DNA of 64,000 nt from Streptomyces sp. NBC_00820 (GTDB lineage: Bacteria; Actinomycetota; Actinomycetes; Streptomycetales; Streptomycetaceae), in NCBI RefSeq assembly GCF_036347055.1, contig NZ_CP108882.1:5002501-5066500 (forward strand). The letters are read 5' to 3'. This document shows positions 8,713 through 16,992 of the stretch, one piece after another. Every line of letters begins with the position of its first letter. Within the stretch, counting starts at the first letter, position 1. Under the pieces are notes generated by a model, which saw only the letters and a list, made by a program, of their open reading frames with translations, was not told the origin of the DNA and made no database searches. The translations under genes and the position numbers were made by a program.

Positions 8713-8770
8713 AGGTGAACGAGCGCATCGGGCCGTACCCACCTGTCCGAGCCCTTACCGGCGGTGGCGC
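8713..8770 (+). pseudogene. 5' remnant of an IS1380-family transposase
   Basis: Directly after leader copy 1 the sequence encodes QVNERIGPYPPVRALTGG from the GTG at about 8715, which resembles the N-terminus of IS1380-family transposases. Homology is lost after roughly 15-20 codons. The rest of that transposase is missing here. Confidence 0.45.
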
Positions 8771-8834
8771 GGGGTCTCGGAGGCGCCCGCAAAATGGCTG
8801 GTCACGGATGCGGTCTGTGCAGGACCCTGAGCGT

Positions 8835-9155
8835 ATGCCTCGACGTCTCATGTTCGTGCAGTTGAAGACTGGTTACAACACCGACCGCGGACCCTCGTGG
8901 ATCGGGTGGGTGGACTTCTCGAAGACCTGGAGCACTGGGTACTTTCGCGGGAGGACACTGCGCCGGGCAGGGGGGATGTTCGATGCGAACTTCTACGACG
9001 TGCAGACCAACGAGGAGTTCTGGGTCTCCGGGCCGAAGCGGGACCGCACCGACACCCGCTACGGCCCCTCCAACCCTGAAATCGATCCGGAAGCCGTCGA
9101 GACCTATCACGACTTCCTGGAGGGCGCGCCCCTGCCGGGCCGGGAAAACGGCTAA
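8835..9155 (+). CDS. Small conserved Streptomyces hypothetical protein
   Basis: 106 residues from an ATG. The sequence (FVQLKTGYNTDRGPSWIGWVDFS, then FRGRTLRRAGGMFDANFYDV and EEFWVSGPKRDRTDTRY) belongs to a small Streptomyces family that I recall being labelled, without good grounds, as deoxyxylulose-phosphate synthase. No such enzyme motif is present. It looks like a compact beta-rich protein. It is trapped between two IS leader copies in a degraded mobile region, so it may be element cargo or a displaced chromosomal gene. The frame is open back to 8664, which I regard as chance. Confidence 0.6.
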   Translation: MPRRLMFVQLKTGYNTDRGPSWIGWVDFSKTWSTGYFRGRTLRRAGGMFDANFYDVQTNEEFWVSGPKRDRTDTRYGPSNPEIDPEAVETYHDFLEGAPLPGRENG

Positions 9156-9168
9156 CCTCGCGCCCCTG

Positions 9169-9275
9169 CGAGCGGGCTTGTCCGGGTCTTGATCAGATAA
9201 ACGGATAATGCCTCTGACCTGCAACGATGGGACTCGGTGAGGGTCCTGTCAGCTGCAAGGAAAGAAGCACTCTCC
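9169..9275 (+). repeat. 107-bp IS1380-type leader, copy 2
   Basis: Same length as the copy at 8606-8712, with the same outer and core blocks. The left arm is GGATAATGCC instead of GGAGAGTGCT, so the long outer stem is lost. An inner GGAC/GTCC pairing (GGACTCGGTGAGGGTCC) is possible. It is fused directly to internal transposase sequence, indicating an internal deletion of the element. Confidence 0.6.
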
Positions 9276-10260
9276 CCAGGCCGATGCCCCCGACGCGAAC
9301 GGCCAAGTCATCGTGGACATCGACGGCGTGCTGGTCCTGGCGCACTCCGAGAAGCAGGACGCCACCGCGACCTGGAAGCGAACCTTCGGGCACCATCCGC
9401 TGGTCGCGTTCGTCGACCACGGGTCGGCCGGGTCCGGGGAGCCGGTGGCCGCCCTGTTGTGGCCGGGCAACGCAGGCAGCAACACCGCGGCCGACCACAT
9501 CACCACCACCCGGCTGGCCCTGGCCCAGTTGCCCAAGCAGTACCGGCGCGGCCGCCGCACCCTGATCCGCACCGACTCCGCCGGCGGCACCCACGAGTTC
9601 CTGGACTGGCTCACTGCGCGCGGCCGGTGGCTGTCCTACTCGGTCGGTATGACGATCACCGACGCCGTCCACCACGCTGTGCTGCGGGTCCCGGACTCGG
9701 CCTGGACGGCAGCGGTCGAACCTGACTGTCAGCTCCGCGACGGCGCCTGGGTGGCCGAACTGGCCGGGGACCTCCTCAAGGGCTGGCCGTCCGGGATGCG
9801 GTTGATTGTGCGCAAGGAACGTCCCCATCCCGGAGCGCAGTTGAGGTTCACCGACGCCGACGGCATGCGTCTGACCTGTTTCGCCACCAACACCACCGGC
9901 ACCCCGATCGCGGCCTTGGAACTGCGGCACCGCCAGCGCGCCCGCGCCGAGGACCGCATCCGCGCGGCCCGCGACACCGGCCTGCGCAACCTGCCCCTGC
10001 ACCACACTGCCCAGAACCAGGTCTGGCTGGAGATCGTCCAGCTCGCCCTGGACCTGCTGGCATGGATGCCGATGCTCGCCCTGACCGGCACGGCCCGCCG
10101 CTGGGAACCCAAACGCCTACGGCTGCGACTGTTCACCGCCGCAGCCCGCCTGGTCACCACCAGCCGCCGACGCATCCTCCGCCTGGCCCGCCACTGGCCC
10201 TGGACCGACACGATCACCAGCGCCTTCGCCCGGCTCCAAGCCCTGCCGAACCCCAACTGA
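9241..10260 (+). pseudogene. IS1380-family transposase, N-terminally deleted
   Basis: The frame is open from 9241, after a stop at 9238-9240, to the TGA at 10258-10260. It encodes about 320 residues from DANGQVIVDIDGVLVLAHSEK onward, with a first GTG at 9313. DIDGVLVLAHSEK and LIRTDSAGGTHEFLDWL carry two of the DDE acidic positions, and the C-terminal LEIVQLALDLLAWMPMLAL segment is typical of IS1380/DDE_Tnp_1 enzymes. A full protein is about 460 residues, so roughly 150 N-terminal residues, including the DNA-binding region, are gone. The leader is joined straight to codon DAPDAN. It is probably inactive. Confidence 0.8.
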
Positions 10261-10381
10261 ACAGCAACAACGACCCATCCCGACCAGCAGCCGAATGTCC
10301 TCGGAGCCGTGGAACCCGACGCCCACCCGACGCGACAGCCGGGCCATCGGAATTTCGGTTTCACGGACCGCGCCGGTATAG

Positions 10382-11343
10382 CTAACTCCAGTTGTTGTCC
10401 ATCCTGATCAGTCGCTTCTTAACATCGCGCGGAATGATCAACTGCCCCAACAGCTCCCCATCGTCCTGCTTTCCAAGTTCGAAAGTTATTCCGGCGCTCA
10501 GTAGATCCTTTTCCATGGCCTCTACGCCACCAGCCTTCCAATGCTGACTGTAGGTCATGCCGGTGCTTTCGTAGACCCACCTATCCTTTGTGGAATCCGG
10601 GTCGATCTTCATCAAGTCGTTCATGAGGACGTCTAGCGTGGCCTCTGCCTTCTCTCGAATGAACCCGGCTTTATCGAACCTTCCCCCGGACTCCAGCCCA
10701 GACATGTAGTAGGCGATGGACTCTTCCAGTCGCTTCCGCTCACGCCTGTTTTCGTCGCCTCGGGCGTACTCACGGCGGATCACCTCGAAATCCCCCAAGG
10801 CCTCAAAGACGGCCTGTGCAAGAGCCGAGTACACATGCTCAGGGTCCGGTGTCACGAATCCTGGCTTCCGGCAATCGGGGCACCGCAAGCATCGGTACTC
10901 TTTCACTTCGCCGGTAGAAAGTGTCTTGTAGTTGTTCGTTTCGTTAACGTTTCTACCGCATTGGTGTTTCATGACGCCAAGGAACCTAGTGGGGCGACGG
11001 TTCTTCTCATGATGACGCTTGTTCTTCGCGCGGGTGGCAAGTGCTGCTTGTACGCTCTCGAATTCTGTATCAGTCAGGATCGGTTCATCCGTGACCCTGA
11101 TTTCCTGGCCCTGCTTGTCTAGCACCGGCGTAGATTTGTAGGTAGTCGACTTCGTCCCTCCTTCGGTGCGAAGCCCCTTAACGGCAGGGTTCCTGAGAAT
11201 CCTGAGAACCTGCTGTTTGTTCCATTTCCGGTTGCTGTAGGTCGGAACCTTGGCCCTGTCTAGAACCTTGGCAATTCGGTTTGCCGGAACCCCCCGCATT
11301 GCAGCCTGGTGCATGTAGCGCACCGCTCGCGCTTGCTTGGGGT
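10382..11343 (-). pseudogene. Large serine recombinase, C-terminal half
   Basis: The frame reads from about DPKQARAVRYMHQAAMRG at 11343 (first ATG 11323) to a stop at 10382, about 320 residues. It contains the recombinase domain (NRIAKVLDRAKVPTYSNRKWNKQQVLRILRNPAVKGLR), the zinc ribbon (CGRNVN, CLRCPDC) and a coiled-coil C-terminus. These are typical of phage or integrative-element large serine integrases. The N-terminal catalytic resolvase domain with its serine is missing, cut off immediately after the stop codon of a monooxygenase remnant. Codon use is markedly less GC-rich than the neighbours. It is non-functional as an integrase. Confidence 0.85.
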
Positions 11344-11344
11344 C

Positions 11345-11597
11345 TCAGCGGCAGCCGACCCGGGCCAGATAGCCGTCCAGTCCGTCCGCCGTGCCGTGCG
11401 GCGCCCGGTCGCCCGCGCGCACCTCGGCCGGGGCGGTGCGCCGCTCCTCGCTGAGGGACGACTTCGGGTACGCCGGGTCGAGCTGGACCGTCGCCCTGCC
11501 CCGCCGTATCTCCCCGCGGTGGACGCCCGTCGACAGACCCAGCATGGCCGCGGCGTTGGCGCGCCGCTCCTCCTCGTAGGTGTCGAGGCGCGTTACC
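11345..11597 (-). pseudogene. FAD-dependent monooxygenase, C-terminal remnant
   Basis: In the minus frame ending at a TGA at 11345, about 83 codons read RLDTYEEERRANAAAMLGLS, then GVHRGEIRRGRATVQLDPAYPKSSLSEE-like sequence and ERRTAPAEVRAGDRAPHG. This is the C-terminal part of PheA/TfdB-type aromatic hydroxylases (the LLDxYExERR helix and the RAGDRAP turn). The FAD-binding N-terminus is absent because the acyltransferase gene ends at 11624. The remnant has high GC, like the chromosome, and lies against the recombinase fragment. Confidence 0.6.
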
Positions 11598-11623
11598 GGG
11601 TGCGCTGAGGCGGTGTGCGGCCC

Positions 11624-12820
11624 CTACCGCGGTGAGGTCCCCGGTGTGCGGGGCCTCTTCAGCGCCTTCCGCAGGCGTGGTCCGAAAGGTTTCTCCACGA
11701 AGCGGTGCAGCAGCCACGCCAGCACCAGCATGCCCAGGACCGTCACGCCGAGCGTCGGCCACGCGGGCAGGCCGAGCCCCCGGTGCAGCAGCCGGATGGC
11801 GAACCAGCCCAGGTGCTCGTGGACCAGGTAGAACGGGTACGTCAGCGCGCCCGCCGTGACCAGCCACGAGCCGTGCGCGCGGCTGGTCCAGCCCAGCGCC
11901 ACGGCCGCCACGGCGGCGAACGCGAGGGTGACGATCAGCATGACGACGTACGGGTCGCGGACGAGTTCCCCGTGCGCGTGCCACAGTCCGCGCGTGGCGT
12001 TGCTCTGCCCGAGCAGCCAGGAGAAGGCCACGATGCCCCACAGCAGCAGGTCGCCGCCGAAGCGGTGGACGAGATAGAGGGCGAGACCGCCGATGAAGAA
12101 CGGGGCGTAGTCGGGCATGACCAGCTGGTCTGTCAGCGCGTTGCCGGACGTGCGGCAGAGGACCACCGCCAGCGTCCACACACCGCAGAACATCACCACG
12201 CGGCGGTAGGTGACCCCGCGGGCGACGACGAGCAGGGCGAACAGCGCGTAGAAGCGGACCTCCGCCCAGAGCGTCCAGCACACACCCAGCACGCGCGGTA
12301 CGCCCATGGGCTGCTGCAGCATCGTCAGGTTGACCAGGAACTCGTCCGGCCGGACCGCGTGGACGACGACCGGCAGCGCGAGGGACGCGCCGGTGACCAG
12401 GACCAGGGCGGCCCAGTAGGCGGGGTAGAGGCGGGCGACGCGGGAGCGGAAGAAGTCGCCGAGCGTGCGGCCCCAGCTGCTCATGCAGATGACGAAACCG
12501 CTGATGACGAAGAAGAACTGCACGCCCAGGTTGCCGTAGACCGTCACCTGGGACAGGGCCGGGAAGAGGTGGGACGGGGCCTGGTGCCAGGACGCGGAGA
12601 CCGGGCCGCCGCGTCCGGTGTAGTGGTAGAGGCAGACCATCAGCGCGGCCAGCAGACGCAGCCCGTCGAGCGCGTGCAGCCGGCTCCGGCGTCCGTCGGC
12701 GGTGGAGGGACCGGGGCCGGAGGGGCCGGTGGTGGAGCGGCCGGGGGCGGGGCGGGCGGTGGCTCTTTCCGGCGCGGAGGCGGCGGGAGCGGAGGCGGGG
12801 GCATGGGAGGAAGCAGACAT
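11624..12820 (-). CDS. Acyltransferase family 3 (OafA/YrhL-like) membrane protein
   Basis: About 398 residues from the ATG at 12820; an in-frame ATG at 12895 would add 25 residues and neither has a strong ribosome-binding site. After a Pro/Ala/Arg-rich cytoplasmic N-terminus comes LHALDGLRLLAALMVCLYHYTGRG, the classic acyltransferase_3 first helix with its Arg and His. About ten membrane helices follow. The family O-acetylates surface polysaccharides using cytoplasmic acyl-CoA. Its place beside glycopolymer genes suggests it decorates that polymer. The C-terminus ends in RPRTPGTSPR just before the mobile-element scar. Confidence 0.85.
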   Translation of the reverse strand: MSASSHAPASAPAASAPERATARPAPGRSTTGPSGPGPSTADGRRSRLHALDGLRLLAALMVCLYHYTGRGGPVSASWHQAPSHLFPALSQVTVYGNLGVQFFFVISGFVICMSSWGRTLGDFFRSRVARLYPAYWAALVLVTGASLALPVVVHAVRPDEFLVNLTMLQQPMGVPRVLGVCWTLWAEVRFYALFALLVVARGVTYRRVVMFCGVWTLAVVLCRTSGNALTDQLVMPDYAPFFIGGLALYLVHRFGGDLLLWGIVAFSWLLGQSNATRGLWHAHGELVRDPYVVMLIVTLAFAAVAAVALGWTSRAHGSWLVTAGALTYPFYLVHEHLGWFAIRLLHRGLGLPAWPTLGVTVLGMLVLAWLLHRFVEKPFGPRLRKALKRPRTPGTSPR

Positions 12821-13112
12821 GGTGTTCGACTGTTTACCCGACCCGCGCCAATAGCGAGAAACTTTCTGTGAAAATTCCCGACGCACAGGATTCATGTCAC
12901 CGACGCCCGCCGAAAATCACGGGAATCGAGTGGGCAGTGCGCGGATGATTTCCCTGCCTGCCCTTTCCCGTTCACCTTCGCGTCCTTTTCTCTTTCCGTT
13001 GTTCCTCTCGAACGGGCCGGACGGACGGACGGACGGATCGGACCGGATCAGAACCGGACCGGATCGCGCGCCGATCGCCTTTCCCGGAGTGGCCGCTCTC
13101 CACCCGCTGCCG

Positions 13113-14426
13113 CTATCCGCGCGCCGTCCGCTTCATGGTGCGCACCCGCCGCGCCACCCGCCGCACCGTGGCGTTGCGCGGAATGAAGGCGAGCCGGGCC
13201 GGCAGGCCGCCGGGCAGGCCGAGCGCGGTGAGCCGGCGGCGCTTGAAGAAGTGGTCGATGCCGGCCGGGCGGTGGGTGAGGTACTCGGTCGCAGCCTGGC
13301 GCAGCCCGGGGTAGATCTGCGGCTGCATCATGAAGCCGACGGTCTCCACCAGGCCCTTCACGTCGCCGGCCGTCGCCGTCCGGCCGCTCTCCAGGTCGGG
13401 CAGCAGCGCGTCGGCCAGTGTCACCGGGATGCGGTTGCTGTTCTGGTACGGGGTCAGCCGCTCCAGCAGCAGCTCCGTGCCGACCCGCGCGGCGGGCAGC
13501 CCGTAGAAGGTCCTGGCGGTGAACAGCGCGGTGGAGAAGCAGCCGACGACGAGCGCGGGACGGACCCGCTCGTAGAGCACCTCGGCCGGCACGGGCACGT
13601 CGAGGACGGTCAGCTCGACGCCGAGGCGCTCAGCCTCCTCCTCCAGGGCCCGGCCGTAGCGGGCCGGCGCGGTGGGGTGCGGCTTGAAGACCACCCGGCG
13701 GTGCCCCTGGGCGAGGGCTCCCCGCAGCATCCGTATGTGCAGCTCCTCTTCCTCCTCGGGCGTGAGGATGGACAGCGCCGACAGGTACTGGCCGAGCAGC
13801 AGCGCCGCGTCGGCGGGCAGTTCGGGCAGCGTGGGCGCCGTGGCGTCGAGCGTGCCGAGCACCTTCATGAAGGCGTCCGTCGGCACGGTCTGCGGCGCGA
13901 CCCCGAACTCGGTGAGCAGCAGGGGCTTCAGGCCCGGCACCAGGTCCAGGTGGAGCAGGCGGCGCACGCGGGTGCCGACCAGTGGGTCGATCTTGAAGCG
14001 GGTGGGGCCGTAGCTCATCAGCCCGTCCGCGTACACGTTGATGGGCGCGACGGAGAAGATCTGGCTGACGGCGAGGGCCGGGTTGACCTGGATGGACTCC
14101 ACGGCCAGCTCGACGTCGTCGTCGCCGAGGTCCCACAGCAGCCGCAGATGCCGCTCGAACAGCGGGGTGTCGTCGGGCCGCGGGGACCAGCCGCCGGGGT
14201 GGAAGGGCGCGATGGCCTCGTTCCACGACAGCACCTCGTCGAAGCGCTCACGCAGCGGTGCGAAGCCCGGCATCTCGTCGAGGGCGGTGGTGACCTCGGG
14301 GTTGCCCGCGTTGTTGGAGACCAGCAGGATGCGCCGGCCGGCGGGGCGGAAGCAGTCGGCGTCGATGGCCGCGGCGAGCGTGGCGGCTCCGTAGAGCGTG
14401 GAGGCGCAGAAGATCTGGGTGGTCAT
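13113..14426 (-). CDS. Polysialyltransferase-like glycosyltransferase
   Basis: 437 residues, predicted cytoplasmic. It has the two short motifs of bacterial poly- and oligo-sialyltransferases: an HP motif in VVFKPHPTAP (about residues 246-255) and an S motif in LVVGCFSTALFTAR (about 297-310). The N-terminal TQIFCASTLYGAATLAAAI matches the donor-domain start of this group. It probably transfers a nonulosonic acid from its CMP form during wall or capsule polymer synthesis. The ATG overlaps the stop of the upstream GT2 gene by four bases (ATGA), so the two are coupled. The basic C-terminus may help membrane association. Confidence 0.8.
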   Translation of the reverse strand: MTTQIFCASTLYGAATLAAAIDADCFRPAGRRILLVSNNAGNPEVTTALDEMPGFAPLRERFDEVLSWNEAIAPFHPGGWSPRPDDTPLFERHLRLLWDLGDDDVELAVESIQVNPALAVSQIFSVAPINVYADGLMSYGPTRFKIDPLVGTRVRRLLHLDLVPGLKPLLLTEFGVAPQTVPTDAFMKVLGTLDATAPTLPELPADAALLLGQYLSALSILTPEEEEELHIRMLRGALAQGHRRVVFKPHPTAPARYGRALEEEAERLGVELTVLDVPVPAEVLYERVRPALVVGCFSTALFTARTFYGLPAARVGTELLLERLTPYQNSNRIPVTLADALLPDLESGRTATAGDVKGLVETVGFMMQPQIYPGLRQAATEYLTHRPAGIDHFFKRRRLTALGLPGGLPARLAFIPRNATVRRVARRVRTMKRTARG

Positions 14427-15400
14427 GCGGCAGCGTTCTCCGTCACCGGGCGGCGGCGCAGCCGGCGCAGTCGCGAGGCGCGCTCCCAGTCCATCGAGTC
14501 GAGTACGTCGTCGAGAAGGTCCTGCGGCAGCCGCTTGAGGGCCGCCGCGCTCATGGTGCGCAGTCTGCGGGCGACCGCCGGCTCGAACTTCTCGATCGTG
14601 TTGAGGTGGTGGGCGATGATCGCGCAGTACGTGCGTACGGCCTTGGGGAGATAGAGGTCGCCGTCCCGGTCCTGGAGGGTCTCCGCGATCACCTGGTCGA
14701 ACGCCGGAATGAAGTCGAGCTGGCGTACGTCGCCGATCTGCGTCAGGGAAGAGGTGACGCCGCGCCGGTAGAAGATCCCGAGCAGCCGCCCGGCCACGGC
14801 GAAGGACTCCGCCTCGCGGTGCAGGCGCCAGATCCAGGGCCGGTCCTCGGCGGTGTGCAGCTGCTCGGGGAAGTGCAGCAGGCCACGGTCGACGAGCCTG
14901 CGGTGGTAGATGCCCGCCCAGGAGTACGGGTAGTCGACGGGCGTCGAGCGGTTGTCCGGCAGGATCACGTCACGCGGCGACACGACGGTGTCCCGCAGCC
15001 CGTAGGGCACCCGGTGGATGACTCGCTCGGTGCCCGTGCACCGCACGTGGTCGGTCCGCAGGAAGTCGCAGTCCAGCGTCTCGAAGGCGGCCACCAGCTG
15101 CTCGAAGTACCCGGGGGCGACCCAGTCGTCGCCGTCCAGGAACGTCAGGTACTCACCACGGGCGGCGTCGATCCCCGTGTTGCGCGCGGCGGACACCCCG
15201 CTCTCCGTGCGCCGCACGAGTACCGCGCCCGGCAGGTCGGAGGCCGCGCGCTCCAGGATCTCGCGCGTTCCGTCGGTCGAATTGTCGTCGACGAGTATGA
15301 ATTCGAAGTCCTCCCGCGTGTTGGCGCGCAGGCTCTTCAGGGTTTCTGGGGCATATCGCTGCACATTGAAAAATGGCAGGATCACGGAGAGCTTGACCAC
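14423..15400 (-). CDS. Family 2 glycosyltransferase
   Basis: 325 residues from a GTG at 15400, chosen because the Rossmann start VVKLSVILPFFNVQRY follows at once. The GT-A core is clear: FEFILVDDNSTDGTREILER (nucleotide binding), SGVSAARNTGIDAARGEY, and the metal motif FLDGDDW. The family uses NDP-sugars at the cytoplasmic face of the membrane. It is translationally coupled to the polysialyltransferase-like gene. The 198 bases upstream are shared with the divergent glycopolymer operon. The acceptor and sugar cannot be deduced. Confidence 0.9.
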   Translation of the reverse strand: MVKLSVILPFFNVQRYAPETLKSLRANTREDFEFILVDDNSTDGTREILERAASDLPGAVLVRRTESGVSAARNTGIDAARGEYLTFLDGDDWVAPGYFEQLVAAFETLDCDFLRTDHVRCTGTERVIHRVPYGLRDTVVSPRDVILPDNRSTPVDYPYSWAGIYHRRLVDRGLLHFPEQLHTAEDRPWIWRLHREAESFAVAGRLLGIFYRRGVTSSLTQIGDVRQLDFIPAFDQVIAETLQDRDGDLYLPKAVRTYCAIIAHHLNTIEKFEPAVARRLRTMSAAALKRLPQDLLDDVLDSMDWERASRLRRLRRRPVTENAAA

Positions 15401-15598
15401 CCGGTCGACGGTAGGCGCCGGCCCGGCATTCGTCTTGACGGCCGGTGGGATTGCGGGTGAACGACGCGTGGCGGAATGGTGAACCAGGCGGGTTTCCCGG
15501 CCGATCGTGACCCGATTCGCCAATCGGCGGTGTGCTGTTAACCGTTTGTTGCATTCGGGTTGGGCGGTTCCTCGGAATGGCTTCCTAGCGTCCTCGGC
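15401..15598. promoter_or_regulatory. Divergent promoter region of the glycopolymer cluster
   Basis: The 198 bases between the GT2 start and the divergent glycosyltransferase start have an A/T-richer centre (about 15525-15560, containing GTTAACCGTTTGTTGC). No clear operator palindrome is visible. It must hold promoters for both arms of the cluster. Confidence 0.4.
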
Positions 15599-16933
15599 GT
15601 GCCAGCAAGTGCAACGAAGTCCCTGCGAGTCGCCGTCCTCGCGGATTCCGACACCCGGTGGAAGTGGGGCGCGCTCACCGCGCAGCGCCTCGCCCCGGCC
15701 GGTGCCGCGATCCGGCTCGACGGCTACCTTCTGCGGGGACGAGCGACCCCCACCGCCCGCCAGCTGACGGAAGTCGGCGTCCCCGCCGACTCCCTCCGCG
15801 AGGTGACCGGCGTCGAGTTCCTGCGCGCCATGACCGGCGAGCCGTACGACGTCCTCGTCCTCGCGCTCGTCGGCGGCGGTGTGCAGGCGATGCTGCACGG
15901 GCTGCGCCACGCCTGGGGCACCGGGAGGCGTCCCGTGGTCGTCACCGGCTATGTCGGCGTCGTCTACGAGAAGCTCGCCGACGGACTGCTGCTGCGGCAC
16001 GGCGCGGACCTCGTCCTCGCCAACTCCGCCCACGACGCGGACCGGTTCCGGGCCGTGTACGAGGGTGTGGGCGCCGACGCCTCCGCGGTGACCGAGGTCG
16101 CGCTGCCGTTCCTCGGCGGGGAGCCCTACGCCGGCGAACACGAGCCGTCCGCGAAGCAAGGGCACAGGCCCTACACCGTGGTGTTCGCGGCCCAGCCGTC
16201 GGTGCCGGACAGCCGCAAGGACCGCGCCTACCTGCTCGACCGGCTGATCGGGCACGCCCGCAGGCACCCCGAGCGCGAGGTGCTGCTCAAGCTGCGCTCC
16301 AAGCCGGGCGAACACACCACGCACATCGAGGAGTTGCCGTACCAGAAGCTGGTGCAGGGCAGGGAACTCCCCGCCAACTTCCGGCTCGTGTACGGCCACA
16401 TGGGCGAGGTTCTCGACCGTACCGACCTGCTGGTCACGGTCAGCTCCACCGCCGCGCTGGAGGCCCTGCACCGGCGTGTCCCCACGGTCGTACTCACCGA
16501 CCTCGGGGTGCGCGAGGTGCTCGGCAACCACCACTTCACCGGCTCCGGATGCCTCGCCTCCTGGGACCAGCTCGACGCAGGCCACCGCCCGGCGCCGGAC
16601 CCGGAGTGGGTGGCCCGGCAGGGCGTCGCCGCCGAGGGCTCCTACGCGAACGCGTTCGACGCGGCCCGCGAGCGCATCACCGGGCTGCTGGACCGCCCCG
16701 GGGCCCTGCCGCCCCTGAGCCCCTACTACACCCCCGAGACCGCGCCCGGCTATCTGCCCGGCATCCTCGCCCGCCACCACCTCGGCCCCGACGGCGCACC
16801 GCTGCCCGGCGCGCCCGCCGCCGACAAGGAGCCCGGAGCCGTCCGGCAGATCGTGCGCCGCGCCGCGCGCGGCGCCTACCGGCACGGCGTGCAGCGGGTC
16901 GCCCCGGTGATCCGGCGGATGGGAGAGCTGTGA
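15599..16933 (+). CDS. DUF6716-type putative glycosyltransferase
   Basis: 444 residues from a GTG at 15599 (VPASATKSLRVAVLADSDTRWKWG). The chain has two Rossmann-like halves of GT-B style, with KPGEHTTHIEELPYQ and a downstream VTVSSTAALEALHRRVPTVVL donor-site segment comparable to the S motif of sialyltransferase-like enzymes. It is first in a four-gene plus-strand operon with a CMP-sugar synthetase, a NeuB-like synthase and a GT52-like protein. A role in transferring or polymerising a nonulosonic acid is likely. The basic C-terminus (RRAARGAYRHGVQRVAPVIRRMGEL) may bind membrane. Confidence 0.75.
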   Translation: MPASATKSLRVAVLADSDTRWKWGALTAQRLAPAGAAIRLDGYLLRGRATPTARQLTEVGVPADSLREVTGVEFLRAMTGEPYDVLVLALVGGGVQAMLHGLRHAWGTGRRPVVVTGYVGVVYEKLADGLLLRHGADLVLANSAHDADRFRAVYEGVGADASAVTEVALPFLGGEPYAGEHEPSAKQGHRPYTVVFAAQPSVPDSRKDRAYLLDRLIGHARRHPEREVLLKLRSKPGEHTTHIEELPYQKLVQGRELPANFRLVYGHMGEVLDRTDLLVTVSSTAALEALHRRVPTVVLTDLGVREVLGNHHFTGSGCLASWDQLDAGHRPAPDPEWVARQGVAAEGSYANAFDAARERITGLLDRPGALPPLSPYYTPETAPGYLPGILARHHLGPDGAPLPGAPAADKEPGAVRQIVRRAARGAYRHGVQRVAPVIRRMGEL

Positions 16934-16992
16934 GCGACCGCAGCCCACGTCGAGGAAGTCGAGCGCGTCACGTACGCCAAGGAGAGGACCCC

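Noticed and set aside
8664..9155. A 163-residue fusion of IS leader, transposase start and the small conserved protein
   Set aside because: The frame is open by chance. The internal ATG at 8835 starts the conserved family, and the upstream part is IS sequence.
12894..14654. 586-codon plus-strand frame opposite the polysialyltransferase-like and GT2 genes
   Set aside because: The translation is dominated by Gly/Arg/Val/Gln/His, typical of the antisense frame of GC-rich genes. The minus-strand genes show clear motifs and an ATGA overlap.
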